Shown here piece by piece: positions 32,825 to 41,472 of a DNA stretch of 64,000 bases (position 1 is the first letter of the stretch; every line of letters starts with the position of its first letter). This stretch comes from Rhodoferax bucti (GTDB lineage: Bacteria; Pseudomonadota; Gammaproteobacteria; Burkholderiales; Burkholderiaceae_C): contig NZ_VAHD01000002.1 of assembly GCF_005876985.1 (NCBI RefSeq), positions 620,001 to 684,000 on the forward strand. The letters run 5' to 3'. The translations under genes were made by a program, and so were the position numbers. A model generated the notes under the pieces. It had not been told where the DNA came from and did no database searches. It saw nothing but the letters and a program-made list of their open reading frames with translations.

Positions 32825-35677
32825 ATGCATGCTTTTGCCTCGACCCGCCAGACCTTCCAGGCCGCTGCCGGCAAAACCGGCCAGATGTACTCGTTGCCGG
32901 CCCTGGCCCGCAAGTACCCCAACATCCGGCGCTTGCCGCTGTCTTTGCGCATCGTGCTGGAGAGCGTGCTGCGCAACTGCGATGGCAAAAAGGTCAGCGC
33001 CGCGCATGTGGCGCAACTTGCCAACTGGCAGCCCCAGGCCGAGCGCACCGCCGAAATCCCGTTTGTGGTGAGCCGCGTGGTGCTGCAAGACTTTACCGGC
33101 GTGCCGCTGCTGGCCGATTTGGCCGCCATGCGCAGCACGGCCGAGCGCCTGGGCGCCGACCCCGCCCGCATCGAGCCGCTGGTGCCGGTGGATCTGGTGG
33201 TGGACCACTCGGTGATGGTGGACGACTACGGCCACAAAAACTCGCTGGACTTGAACATGAAGCTCGAATTCCAGCGCAACCGCGAGCGTTACGAGTTCAT
33301 GAAATGGGGCATGCAGGCCTTTGACACCTTTGGCGTGGTGCCGCCGGGCTTTGGCATCGTGCACCAGGTGAACCTGGAATACCTGGCCCGTGGCGTGCAC
33401 AAAGCCAAGCAGCCTCGCGCGGCCGATGGCAGCAAGCAGCCTGCGGTGTACTACCCCGACACCCTGGTGGGCACCGACAGCCACACCACCATGATCAACG
33501 GCATTGGCGTAGTGGGCTGGGGCGTGGGCGGCATCGAGGCTGAGGCCGCCATGCTGGGCCAGCCGGTGTACTTTTTGACGCCGGATGTGGTGGGCTTTGA
33601 GCTGACCGGCGCCCTGTGCGAGGGCGTGACCGCCACCGACCTGGTGCTACGGGTCACCGAGATGCTGCGCCGTGAAAAAGTGGTGGGCAGCTTTGTGGAG
33701 TTCTTCGGCTCCGGCACCGAAAACCTGGCCTTGCCCGACCGCGCCACCATTGCCAACATGGCGCCCGAGTACGGTGCCACCATGGGCTTCTTCCCGGTTG
33801 ATGCGCGCACCTTGGATTACTTCAAGGGCACCGGCCGCACCAAGGCGGAGATCGAGGCCTTTGAAGCCTATTTCCGCGCGCAGGGCTTGTTTGGCGTGCC
33901 GGGAGGCAAGAGCGCGTCGGCCGGGATGGAGGACATTGCCTACACCCGCGTCGTCAAGCTGGACCTGCGCGATGTGACGCCCAGCCTGGCCGGCCCCAAG
34001 CGCCCGCAAGACCGGATTGAGCTGGGCCATGTGGCGGACAAGTTCACCGAGCTGTTCAGCCTGCCGGGCAGTGCCAATGGCTTCAGCAAGGACGCCGCCA
34101 CGCTGCACACCCTGTACCCCGCGCCCCTGCCCACCGCCAAGCCCACCATGCCGCGCCGTGGCGACGCCACGCCCCTGCTGATCCAAAACGGCGATGTGCT
34201 GATTGCTGCCATTACCAGCTGCACCAATACCAGCAACCCCAGCGTGCTGCTCGCCGCCGGCCTGCTGGCCAAAAAGGCGGTCAAGGCCGGGCTCACCGTG
34301 GCACCGCACATCAAAACCAGCCTGGCGCCGGGCTCGCGCATCGTGACCGACTACCTGACGGAAACCGGCTTGCTGCCCTACCTGGAAAAGCTGGGCTTCA
34401 CCCTGGCCGGCTACGGCTGCACCACCTGCATCGGCAATGCGGGCGACCTGGCGCCTGAGCTGAACGAGGTCATCACCCAAAACGACCTGGTGTGCGCCGC
34501 CGTGCTCTCGGGTAACCGCAACTTTGAGGCACGCATCCACCCCAACCTCAAGGCCAACTTTTTGGCCAGCCCGCCGCTGGTGGTGGCTTACGCCATTGCC
34601 GGCAACGTCACCCGTGATTTGATGACCGAGCCGGTAGGCCTGGGCAAAGGCGGCAAAGAGGTGTACCTGGGCGATATCTGGCCCACCAGCGACGAAATCT
34701 ACAAGCTGCTGAAATTTGCGATGAACGGCAAAGCCTTCCGCGCCAACTACGCCAAGGTCAAAACCGAGCCCGGCAAGCTGTGGGAAAAAATCAAGGGTGT
34801 GAGCGGCCAAACCTATACCTGGCCGGCCAGTACCTACATCGCCCAACCGCCGTTTTTTGATGCGTTTGCTATGGAAAAAGGAGCTGCTCCCGCAGATTCT
34901 GCGAGCGCTAGAGGCCAAAAAGGCTCCAAAACTTCAGCAGAAGCTGTGCACGGTGCCCGCATCATGGCGCTGTTTGGTGACTCGATTACCACCGACCACA
35001 TTTCGCCGGCAGGCAACATCAAAGAGAGTTCACCGGCCGGGCAGTGGTTGCTGGCGAATGGTGTGCAAAAAGCGGACTTCAACTCCTACGGCGCGCGCCG
35101 GGGCAACCACGAGGTGATGGTGCGCGGCACCTTTGCCAATGTGCGTATCAAGAACCTGATGCTGCCGGCGCTGGCGACTGGCGCGCGGGAGGAGGGCGGC
35201 TATACCTTGTACCAAGGGGCGGAGGGCGCGGGCGACAAACTCTCCATTTTTGACGCTGCCAGCCGCTACCAGGCCGCCGGCACGCCCACGGTGGTGTTCG
35301 CCGGCGAGGAATACGGCACCGGCTCCAGCCGCGACTGGGCGGCCAAGGGCACACAGTTGCTGGGCATCAAGGCGGTGGTGGCGCAGAGCTTTGAGCGCAT
35401 CCACCGCTCCAACCTGGTGGGCATAGGCGTGCTGCCGCTGCAGTTCAAGGCGGGTGAGAGTTGGCAGAGCCTGGGCCTGACAGGCAGTGAAACCATTGAC
35501 ATCGTGCCGGATGCCGCCCTCACGCCGCAAAGCGAGGCACAGCTGGTGGTGACGCGGGCGGACGGCACCCAGACCCGCCATACCCTGCTGCTGCGCATCG
35601 ACACCCCGATCGAGGTGGACTACTACCGCGCCGGCGGCATTCTGCCGTTTGTGCTGCGGCAGCTGCTGGCCGCCTAG
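32825..35677 (+). CDS. acnA: Aconitate hydratase A with a repeat-derived insertion
   Basis: 950 aa from ATG 32825, preceded by CAGGAG; the open frame upstream to 32651 overlaps the end of the previous gene and is not homologous. TCA-cycle enzyme converting citrate to isocitrate. The 4Fe-4S ligands are Cys466 ([10 protein letters not shown]) and Cys532/Cys535 ([10 protein letters not shown]). The swivel domain carries [18 protein letters not shown] and [19 protein letters not shown]. The protein is about 50 residues longer than typical AcnA. About 20-25 of them ([20 protein letters not shown], from residue about 679) come from an in-frame copy of the dispersed repeat. It sits in the linker before the swivel domain, where length variation is tolerable. 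Confidence 0.95.
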   Translation: MHAFASTRQTFQAAAGKTGQMYSLPALARKYPNIRRLPLSLRIVLESVLRNCDGKKVSAAHVAQLANWQPQAERTAEIPFVVSRVVLQDFTGVPLLADLAAMRSTAERLGADPARIEPLVPVDLVVDHSVMVDDYGHKNSLDLNMKLEFQRNRERYEFMKWGMQAFDTFGVVPPGFGIVHQVNLEYLARGVHKAKQPRAADGSKQPAVYYPDTLVGTDSHTTMINGIGVVGWGVGGIEAEAAMLGQPVYFLTPDVVGFELTGALCEGVTATDLVLRVTEMLRREKVVGSFVEFFGSGTENLALPDRATIANMAPEYGATMGFFPVDARTLDYFKGTGRTKAEIEAFEAYFRAQGLFGVPGGKSASAGMEDIAYTRVVKLDLRDVTPSLAGPKRPQDRIELGHVADKFTELFSLPGSANGFSKDAATLHTLYPAPLPTAKPTMPRRGDATPLLIQNGDVLIAAITSCTNTSNPSVLLAAGLLAKKAVKAGLTVAPHIKTSLAPGSRIVTDYLTETGLLPYLEKLGFTLAGYGCTTCIGNAGDLAPELNEVITQNDLVCAAVLSGNRNFEARIHPNLKANFLASPPLVVAYAIAGNVTRDLMTEPVGLGKGGKEVYLGDIWPTSDEIYKLLKFAMNGKAFRANYAKVKTEPGKLWEKIKGVSGQTYTWPASTYIAQPPFFDAFAMEKGAAPADSASARGQKGSKTSAEAVHGARIMALFGDSITTDHISPAGNIKESSPAGQWLLANGVQKADFNSYGARRGNHEVMVRGTFANVRIKNLMLPALATGAREEGGYTLYQGAEGAGDKLSIFDAASRYQAAGTPTVVFAGEEYGTGSSRDWAAKGTQLLGIKAVVAQSFERIHRSNLVGIGVLPLQFKAGESWQSLGLTGSETIDIVPDAALTPQSEAQLVVTRADGTQTRHTLLLRIDTPIEVDYYRAGGILPFVLRQLLAA
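34864..34921 (+). repeat. Dispersed Comamonadaceae-type repeat, copy 6 (inside acnA)
   Basis: tttgctatggaaaaaggagc, tgctcccgcagattctgcga and gcgctagaggccaaaaa match the repeat pattern at every block. The open frame is kept through it: the usual TAG of gcgctagag is read as gct-aga. Confidence 0.8.
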
Positions 35678-36567
35678 GCCTGGAGTTTGGCAAAGTAGTC
35701 CGCCAGCAGGGTGAGCGCATGCCGCACCTTGGCGGGCTGCTCGCCCCGGCGTGGGGTGACCGCGTAGATCACAAACTCGGGCAATTTCCACTCGGGCAGC
35801 ACCTGCACCAAGCGGCCGTCGGCCATGGCGCGGCGGTCGTCCTCGGTGACCACCACGCTGATGCCCCAGCCCGCCACGCACAGCGAATGCAGCACGGTCA
35901 CCTGCGAGGCCTGCACCCGGCCCAGCACCTGTACCCGCTCGGTTTCGCCCTTGGGGCCGTGCAGCACCAGGGTTTCTTCGCCACTGCCTGAGGGGCGCCC
36001 GCCCAGCCAGGCGTGTTGGGCCAGGTCGTGCGGGTGCTGCGGCCAGCCGTGCTGGGCCAGGTAGGCGGGGGAGGCGCACATCTGCGCCTCCATCACCCCC
36101 AGCCGGCGCGACACCAGGCTGGAATCCGGCAGGCTGCCAGTGCGCAGGGCAATGTCGACCCGCTCGTCAATCAGGTTGAGCACCGCATCGTCCAGCAGCA
36201 GGGTGATGCGCAGTTTGGCGTGATCTTTGAGCGGCAACAGCGCCTGGGCCAAAAGCGCCCCCATGCCGATGGGGGCGGTAATGCGCAGCTCGCCCTCGGG
36301 CTCGTCGCGGTGCAGCACCAGCGCCTGGTCGGCCGCGCGGGCGGCTGCCACCATGGCACTGCAGCCCTCCACATAGCGGGCGCCGGCCTCGGTGAGGGTG
36401 AGCTTGCGGGTGGAGCGGTTGAGCAGGGCCAGGCCCAGCGCGTCTTCCAGCTGGCGCAGGTGCTGGCTCACGGCAGAGGGCGTCATGCCGAGGCGGCGGG
36501 CCGCAGCACTCAGGCTGCCGGCGGCCACCACTTCGGCGAATACGGCCATGCGTTTGAGTTGGTCCAT
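35674..36567 (-). CDS. LysR-family regulator (CrgA/AaeR-like group)
   Basis: 297 aa. HTH at residues 5-62 ([40 protein letters not shown]). The effector domain begins [20 protein letters not shown] and contains [20 protein letters not shown], typical of the large LysR group with short substrate domains. It converges on acnA with a 4-bp overlap of the two stop codons. It is divergent from an NAD(P)-binding protein gene, its most likely target. Effector unknown. Confidence 0.9.
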   Translation of the reverse strand: MDQLKRMAVFAEVVAAGSLSAAARRLGMTPSAVSQHLRQLEDALGLALLNRSTRKLTLTEAGARYVEGCSAMVAAARAADQALVLHRDEPEGELRITAPIGMGALLAQALLPLKDHAKLRITLLLDDAVLNLIDERVDIALRTGSLPDSSLVSRRLGVMEAQMCASPAYLAQHGWPQHPHDLAQHAWLGGRPSGSGEETLVLHGPKGETERVQVLGRVQASQVTVLHSLCVAGWGISVVVTEDDRRAMADGRLVQVLPEWKLPEFVIYAVTPRRGEQPAKVRHALTLLADYFAKLQA

Positions 36568-36683
36568 GGGCTTATTTGTTAGTTTTACTTCACAGTCAAA
36601 GCAGAATTTACCGTCTATTCAGTATTTCGTGAAGCAATCAAACTCACGCTATTCCTTCACACCTTGAATACAGGAGTTTTTTT

Positions 36684-37328
36684 ATGAAGATCGCTCTCAT
36701 TGGCGCCACTGGTTTTGTCGGCACCCCCTTGCTCACCGAGTTCTTGAGCCGTGGCCACCGCGTGACCGTGTTGGCCCGAAACCCTGCCAAGCTGGCGCCC
36801 CAGCCCGGCCTGACCGTGGTGCAAGCCGATGCGCTGGACGCCGCACAGGTAGCTCAAGCCGCGGCCGGGCACGATGCCGTGGTCAGCGCCTACAACCCCG
36901 GCTGGACCGAGCCCCGCATCGGCGAGATTTTTTTGCAAGCCACCCACGCCATTTTTGAGGGCGTCAAGCAATCCGGCGTGAAGCGCTTTTTGATGGTGGG
37001 CGGTGCCGGCAGCCTGTTTGTGGCGCCCGGTGTGCAACTGGTGGATACGCCCGAGTTCCCCGCCGAAATCAAAGTGGCCGCCTCTGCCGCGCGTGATGCG
37101 CTGAACCTGATTCAGCAGGAAATCGCGCTGGACTGGACCTTTCTGTCCCCCGCCATCCTGCTGAACCCCGGCGTGCGCACCGGCCAGTACCGCGTGGGCG
37201 CGGATGCGCCTTTGTGGGCCGAGGGTGGCGCGCCCGGCAGCATTTCGGTGCAAGACATGGCAGTGGCCATCGTGGACGAAATCGAGTCGCCCAAGCACGT
37301 CCAAAAGCGCTTTACCGTCGCCAACTAA
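36684..37328 (+). CDS. Atypical SDR NAD(P)H-binding protein
   Basis: 214 aa with the Rossmann start MKIALIGATGFVGTPLLTEF (the GATGFVG nucleotide loop) and the NmrA/BVR-like follow-up VTVLARNPAKL, QADALDAA and KRFLMVGGAGSLFV. The YxxxK catalytic pair of classical SDRs is not evident, so it belongs to the atypical SDR5/YwnB-like group with unknown substrate. Good ribosome-binding site (CAGGAG) before ATG 36684. Divergent from the LysR gene, which probably regulates it. Its stop overlaps the convergent transporter stop by 4 bp. Confidence 0.87.
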   Translation: MKIALIGATGFVGTPLLTEFLSRGHRVTVLARNPAKLAPQPGLTVVQADALDAAQVAQAAAGHDAVVSAYNPGWTEPRIGEIFLQATHAIFEGVKQSGVKRFLMVGGAGSLFVAPGVQLVDTPEFPAEIKVAASAARDALNLIQQEIALDWTFLSPAILLNPGVRTGQYRVGADAPLWAEGGAPGSISVQDMAVAIVDEIESPKHVQKRFTVAN

Positions 37329-37948
37329 GGCGTACCCGCCAACTCCCGCCGGGCTTGGCGCATGACTTGCCAGCCGCCTTGCAAGGCCAGTGCGGCCATG
37401 CCGGCGGCAACGAGCAGGTCCGGCCAGCCGCTGCCCGTGCCCAACACGCCGGCGGCGGCCAGCATCACTAACAGGTTGCCGATCGCGTCATTGCGCGAGC
37501 ACAGCCACACGCTGCGCATATTGGCATCGCCCTCGCGGAAGGCGTAGAGCATCCAAGCCACTGCCACGTTGGCCACCAGCGCTAGCAGGCCCACCAGGCC
37601 CATGGTGGTGGCATCCGGTACCGCACCGGTGTACAAGCCCCAGGCGGCGCGGCCCAGCACCAACGCACCAAAGCCCATCATGCACACGGCCTTGGCCACT
37701 GCCGCCCGTGCCCGCCACGCCAGCGCGGCAGACAGCACGGCCAGCGACACGCCGTAGTTCAGCGCATCGCCGGCAAAGTCAATCGAGTCGGCCAGCAGTG
37801 ACAGCGAGCCGGACTGCCAACCGCTGAGCAGCTCCACGCCGAACATGGCAGCGTTGATCAGCAAGGCCACCCACAGCACCCGGCGGTAGCGGGGCAGGTC
37901 GTGGACGGCGGTCGCGGCAGGGGTGTGGTGTTCGCAGGCGTGGGACAT
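37325..37948 (-). CDS. Cation diffusion facilitator-like metal exporter, short form
   Basis: 207 aa, six helices, no C-terminal cytoplasmic metal-binding domain, so a short CDF-type protein. The N-terminus is His-rich (MSHACEHHTPAATAVHD). Helix 2 carries SLSLLADSIDFAGDALNYGV, where CDF proteins have the metal-coordinating D/H-x3-D pair; helix 5 has SRNDAIGNLLVMLAA with the second pair (ND-x3-N). It should export a divalent metal such as Zn, Cd, Pb or Co. Divergent MerR regulator and the operator between them support metal-induced expression. Confidence 0.88.
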   Translation of the reverse strand: MSHACEHHTPAATAVHDLPRYRRVLWVALLINAAMFGVELLSGWQSGSLSLLADSIDFAGDALNYGVSLAVLSAALAWRARAAVAKAVCMMGFGALVLGRAAWGLYTGAVPDATTMGLVGLLALVANVAVAWMLYAFREGDANMRSVWLCSRNDAIGNLLVMLAAAGVLGTGSGWPDLLVAAGMAALALQGGWQVMRQARRELAGTP

Positions 37949-37978
37949 GGTGTTTTCCTTTCAATGCCGCCATTGGAA

Positions 37979-37999
37979 ACCCTGTAGCCACTTCAGGGT
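37979..37999 (-). promoter_or_regulatory. PbrR/CadR-type MerR operator for the metal exporter
   Basis: Read on the minus strand the site begins ACCCTGAAG and ends CTACAGGGT, an imperfect dyad like those of PbrR, CadR and ZntR promoters. TTGACC (-35-like) overlaps its left end. The long spacer typical of MerR-controlled promoters would place the operator between -35 and -10 of the exporter gene. Confidence 0.75.
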
Positions 38000-38038
38000 C
38001 AAGCGCTACACTGACTTTATATCGAGGAAGGGCGCAGC

Positions 38039-38497
38039 ATGAAAATCGGTGATCTGGCCAAGGCCACAGCCACTCCGGTGGAAACCATCCGCTACTACGA
38101 GCGCGAGGGCTTGTTGCCCCCGGCGGCCCGCACAGAGGCCAACTACCGCCATTACGCCGAGGCCCACACCCAGCGCCTGCAGTTTGTGCGCCACTGCCGC
38201 AGCCTGGACATGAGCCTCGATGAGATCCGCGCGCTGTTGGCGTTTCAGGATGCCCCAGGCGACAACTGCGCCGAGGTCAATGCCTTGCTGGACGCCCATA
38301 TCGGCCATGTGGCCCAGCGCATTCGCGAGTTGCGGGCGTTGGAGAAGCAACTCAAAGACCTGCGCGCGCAATGCCAAGGGGCATTGGATGTGGCGCACTG
38401 CGGCATTCTGGAAGGCCTTGCGGCCCAGTCTCCGGCGGTGCAGGCGGCAGGCCATGTGCACGGCAGCCACCGCAAAGGGGCGGTGCGCAGCGTTTAG
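38039..38497 (+). CDS. MerR-family metal-responsive regulator, CadR/PbrR type
   Basis: 152 aa. The winged HTH reads MKIGDLAKATATPVETIRYY and EREGLLPPAARTEANYRHY. The metal-binding cysteines characteristic of CadR/PbrR are present: Cys77 (GDNCAEV), Cys112 (RAQCQG) and a third in AHCGILEGL (Cys121). A His-containing tail (AAGHVHGSH) follows. It should sense Cd, Pb or Zn and activate the divergent exporter through the operator at 37979-37999. Its stop overlaps the stop of the diguanylate cyclase gene on the other strand by 4 bp. Confidence 0.92.
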   Translation: MKIGDLAKATATPVETIRYYEREGLLPPAARTEANYRHYAEAHTQRLQFVRHCRSLDMSLDEIRALLAFQDAPGDNCAEVNALLDAHIGHVAQRIRELRALEKQLKDLRAQCQGALDVAHCGILEGLAAQSPAVQAAGHVHGSHRKGAVRSV

Positions 38498-39948
38498 CTG
38501 CTGCGGCGCTCCAATTTGGCGGTTTCGTAAAACTGGCGTTTGGCGGCGTACATGCGCTGGTCGGCGAGCTGGGCGGCCTCCTCCAGGTCCACCGGGCTCT
38601 GGCAGCTTGCAATGCCGATGGAGAGGCTGATTTTCTGGCCGGGGTAGAACTGGTTGTTCATCTCCAGCATCGAGTCGATGCGCTCCTTGAGGCCCTGGGC
38701 CACCCGCTCATCGTGACCGGGCATGAGGATCACAAATTCGTCGCCCCCGGTGCGTGCCACGCACAGCGATTGGCCGGCCGTGGCCTTGGCCAGCACTTCG
38801 CCGGTGCGGCGCAGCATGGCATCGCCTGCGGCGTGGCCGTGGTTGTCGTTCACATGCTTGAGGCCGTTCAGGTCCATGGCCATGACGCTGAGCGGCCACG
38901 GCCCTTTGCGCGAGATGCGGTTGAGCTCTTCCACGAAGAAGGCCCGGTTGCGCAGCTGCGTGAGGGCGTCGTGCTTGCCGAGGTACTCCAGGTAGGCCTC
39001 GGCCTTTTTGCGCGCGGTGATGTCTACCAGCGACACCAGCACCAGGCTCCAGTCGTGCTCGTAGCCGGGTAGCACCGAGAACTGCATGTGGATGTTGATC
39101 GGCTCCCCGTTGAGCGAGTAGTTGATCACTTCCCGGGTTTGCACGGTTTTGCCGTTCCACAGGTCCAGCAGTTGCTCGGCGAACGAGTGCTGCATTTCGT
39201 CCCGGAAAATGCGTTCCAGCTGGTGCAGCAGCTCCTCACGGCTTTGCGCCGAGAACATTTGCAGGGTGTGCTGGTTCACATCCAGCACGCGGATGCGCTC
39301 CATGCAGCGGGGCACAAACTCCTGGTGCACGCTCAAAAAGGTTTTGAAGTCGGAAATGCCGGAGGCCCGCACCTCGTCCATGAGCCGCTTCACGCCGCTG
39401 AAGTCCTCCACCCACAGCGAAACAGGCGAAAACTCAAACAGGTTGCGGGCATGGCGCTCGCTGTTTTCCAGCAGCGTCTGGGCGAGGGTGTGCTTGGTAA
39501 TGTCTTCCAGCGAGACCATCACCCGGTCCCAACGGGCCTCGTGCCCTTCCAGAATTTTGATGCTGATGCGCACATCCATGCGCCGGCCGTCCAGGGCGTA
39601 GTTCACCGCCTGGCCGGTGTAAAGGGCGTTGCCCTTCCAGAGCGATACCAGCTCCGGCAGCATGCGGGTGAAGGTGTCTCCGCGAAACACCTCGTGCAGG
39701 CGGTCAATCAGCGCCTCCTGGTGGGGTGCTGCAAATACCTCCAGCGTCTTGCGATTGACTTTCAGAACCTGATAGCACGCAGCACAGGCTTGCACCCGGG
39801 CCGGGTCGGCCCGCAGGTGGGCCTCCAGGTCGGTAATGCCCTGCGCACGCCACTGGTCAAACAGGTTCTTGAGCTGGCTGTAATCCTCCAGCCAGAGAGA
39901 GATAGGGGCGGAGTCAAAAAGCAACTCGAAATCGGTGTGGCTGGACAT
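38494..39948 (-). CDS. Diguanylate cyclase with a duplicated sensor module
   Basis: 484 aa from ATG 39948 (ATG 39960 also possible). Residues about 5-155 and 165-320 are tandem copies of one PAS-like unit. Compare APISLWLEDYSQLKNLFDQW with SPVSLWVEDFSGVKRLMDEV, and QAVNYALDGRRMDVRISIKI with EVINYSLNGEPINIHMQFSV. The GGDEF domain (about 325-475) has DALTQLRNRAFFVEEL and an intact RTGGDEFVILMPG active site; no RxxD inhibitory site is seen. No membrane helix. Makes c-di-GMP; ligand of the sensor units unknown. Confidence 0.9.
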   Translation of the reverse strand: MSSHTDFELLFDSAPISLWLEDYSQLKNLFDQWRAQGITDLEAHLRADPARVQACAACYQVLKVNRKTLEVFAAPHQEALIDRLHEVFRGDTFTRMLPELVSLWKGNALYTGQAVNYALDGRRMDVRISIKILEGHEARWDRVMVSLEDITKHTLAQTLLENSERHARNLFEFSPVSLWVEDFSGVKRLMDEVRASGISDFKTFLSVHQEFVPRCMERIRVLDVNQHTLQMFSAQSREELLHQLERIFRDEMQHSFAEQLLDLWNGKTVQTREVINYSLNGEPINIHMQFSVLPGYEHDWSLVLVSLVDITARKKAEAYLEYLGKHDALTQLRNRAFFVEELNRISRKGPWPLSVMAMDLNGLKHVNDNHGHAAGDAMLRRTGEVLAKATAGQSLCVARTGGDEFVILMPGHDERVAQGLKERIDSMLEMNNQFYPGQKISLSIGIASCQSPVDLEEAAQLADQRMYAAKRQFYETAKLERRSS

Positions 39949-40060
39949 GGTGGGCGGCAATCAAATCTGCGGGCACTTCACTATAGCGGTGCGCAGCCTG
40001 TGCTGCAGGTTTGCGCTGGCTCAGTATGTGGCGGGGCCTGACGCGGCAGAATCCGCCCTC

Positions 40061-41275
40061 ATGGAACACAACATGGTCATCGTAGGTGGCGGCATTGGCG
40101 GCTTGGCTGCGGCACTGGCATGCGGGCGGCAGCAGGCTTTTGGTGCCGGCGGGCAGGCGCTGCGCCTCATCGAGCAGGCTCCGGCATTCGGCGAGGTGGG
40201 AGCCGGCGTGCAACTGGGCCCTAACGTCACCCGGGTGCTGCACAGCTGGGGCCTGCAAGGCGCCCTGGCCCAGGTGGCAGCCTTCCCCGAGCGGCTGGAG
40301 GTGCGCAGTGCCCTGAGCAGCCGCGTGCTGGGCACGCTGCCTTTGGGCCCACGCGCCCAGGCCGTGTACGGCGCACCCTACGTCACCATTGCGCGGCAGG
40401 ATTTGCATGGGCTTTTGCGCACCGCCGTGGAGTCCATGGGCGGCGTGGAGGTGGACTTGGCCACCCGCATTGCCAGCGTGGCTCCGGTGGGGGACAGGGT
40501 GCAACTGCTCACCCACGATGCGCGTGAGCTGGAGGCCCGCTGTGTGCTGGGTGCCGACGGCGTGTGGAGCACGCTGCGCCGCCAGCTGGTGGACGACGGG
40601 GCGCCGCGCGTGACCGGGCACCTGGCCTTTCGGGCCATGGTGCCGCAAGCGGATTTGCCGCCGCCCCTGCGCTCGCAGGTGGTGACCGCGTGGATGGGCC
40701 CGAATTTTCATGCGGTGCAGTACCCGGTGCGTGGTGGGGCGTGGCTGAATGTGGTGGTCATCGTGCATGGCACGGTGGTGGGCGACCCCGCGGTGTGGGA
40801 CCACAGCGCCAACGCCGGCGAGCTGCGGGTGCGCCTGGCCAACGCGGGCAGCGGCTTGCTGGACTTGGTGCACGCCATCGACGACTGGCGCCTCTGGGCG
40901 CTGAGCGACCGCCCGCCGATGCGCAGTGCGCATGAGATGGTGCTAGGCCGCCTGGCCCTGCTGGGCGACGCGGCCCACCCCATGCGCCCCTATCTGGCCC
41001 AAGGTGCAGGCATGGCGATTGAAGATGCCCAGCAACTCAGCCTGTCGCTGCACGCGCACCCCGGCGATGAGCCCCGGGCCCTGGCGCACTACGCCCAGAC
41101 CCGCTGGCAACGCAATGCGCGGGTGCAGGCCCGGGCCATCCGCAATGGCGAGATCTTCCACCTGCAAGGCCCCCTGCGGGTGGCGCGCGATGCCTCGCTG
41201 GCCCTGCTGGGCGACAAATTGCTGGACTTGCCGTGGCTCTATGGCTACCGGGCTCCGGTAGCATCGCAGGCATGA
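40061..41275 (+). CDS. FAD-dependent monooxygenase, UbiH/salicylate hydroxylase-like
   Basis: 404 aa from ATG 40061. The dinucleotide-binding start is MVIVGGGIGGLAAALA. The FAD/NADPH DG motif is CVLGADGVWSTLRR (near residue 165). The GD motif is LALLGDAAHPMRPYLAQGAG (near 300), all features of group A flavoprotein hydroxylases. Closest pattern is 3-hydroxybenzoate/salicylate hydroxylase-like. Substrate unknown. The frame upstream to 39935 overlaps the promoter of the divergent cyclase gene. Its TGA overlaps the start of a 46-codon membrane-protein gene. Confidence 0.87.
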   Translation: MEHNMVIVGGGIGGLAAALACGRQQAFGAGGQALRLIEQAPAFGEVGAGVQLGPNVTRVLHSWGLQGALAQVAAFPERLEVRSALSSRVLGTLPLGPRAQAVYGAPYVTIARQDLHGLLRTAVESMGGVEVDLATRIASVAPVGDRVQLLTHDARELEARCVLGADGVWSTLRRQLVDDGAPRVTGHLAFRAMVPQADLPPPLRSQVVTAWMGPNFHAVQYPVRGGAWLNVVVIVHGTVVGDPAVWDHSANAGELRVRLANAGSGLLDLVHAIDDWRLWALSDRPPMRSAHEMVLGRLALLGDAAHPMRPYLAQGAGMAIEDAQQLSLSLHAHPGDEPRALAHYAQTRWQRNARVQARAIRNGEIFHLQGPLRVARDASLALLGDKLLDLPWLYGYRAPVASQA

Positions 41276-41412
41276 AAACGAGTTTTATCTTTATCGCGAT
41301 TCTGGTGTGCAGCGTGGCCGGCACACTGTCGAGCAACCGGGCTGTCAAAACCGGCATGCTGGTGGTGTGCGGCGCCTTGTCGCTGTACGGCATGGTGCGG
41401 TTTCTGGCCTGA
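41272..41412 (+). CDS. 46-residue membrane protein
   Basis: A small frame starting with ATG in the stop of the monooxygenase gene (ATGA overlap) and ending at TGA 41410-41412. It reads MKTSFIFIAILVCSVAGTLS, a short basic loop SNRAVK, then TGMLVVCGALSLYGMVRFLA: two hydrophobic helices joined by a positively charged turn. The overlap and composition suggest a real translationally coupled gene. No family recognised. The dispersed repeat begins just after it. Confidence 0.55.
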   Translation: MKTSFIFIAILVCSVAGTLSSNRAVKTGMLVVCGALSLYGMVRFLA

Positions 41413-41415
41413 AGA

Positions 41416-41472
41416 CTGCTATTTATTCAATAGCTACTCGCGCAGGTAGCTCGGGCGCTAGAGGCTGTTTTA
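41416..41472 (+). repeat. Dispersed Comamonadaceae-type repeat, copy 7
   Basis: actgctatttattcaatagc, tactcgcgcaggtagctcgg and gcgctagaggctgtttta. It fills the space between the 46-residue protein and hutF; the hutF stop (TAA on the minus strand, 41470-41472) lies in its final T-run. Confidence 0.8.
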
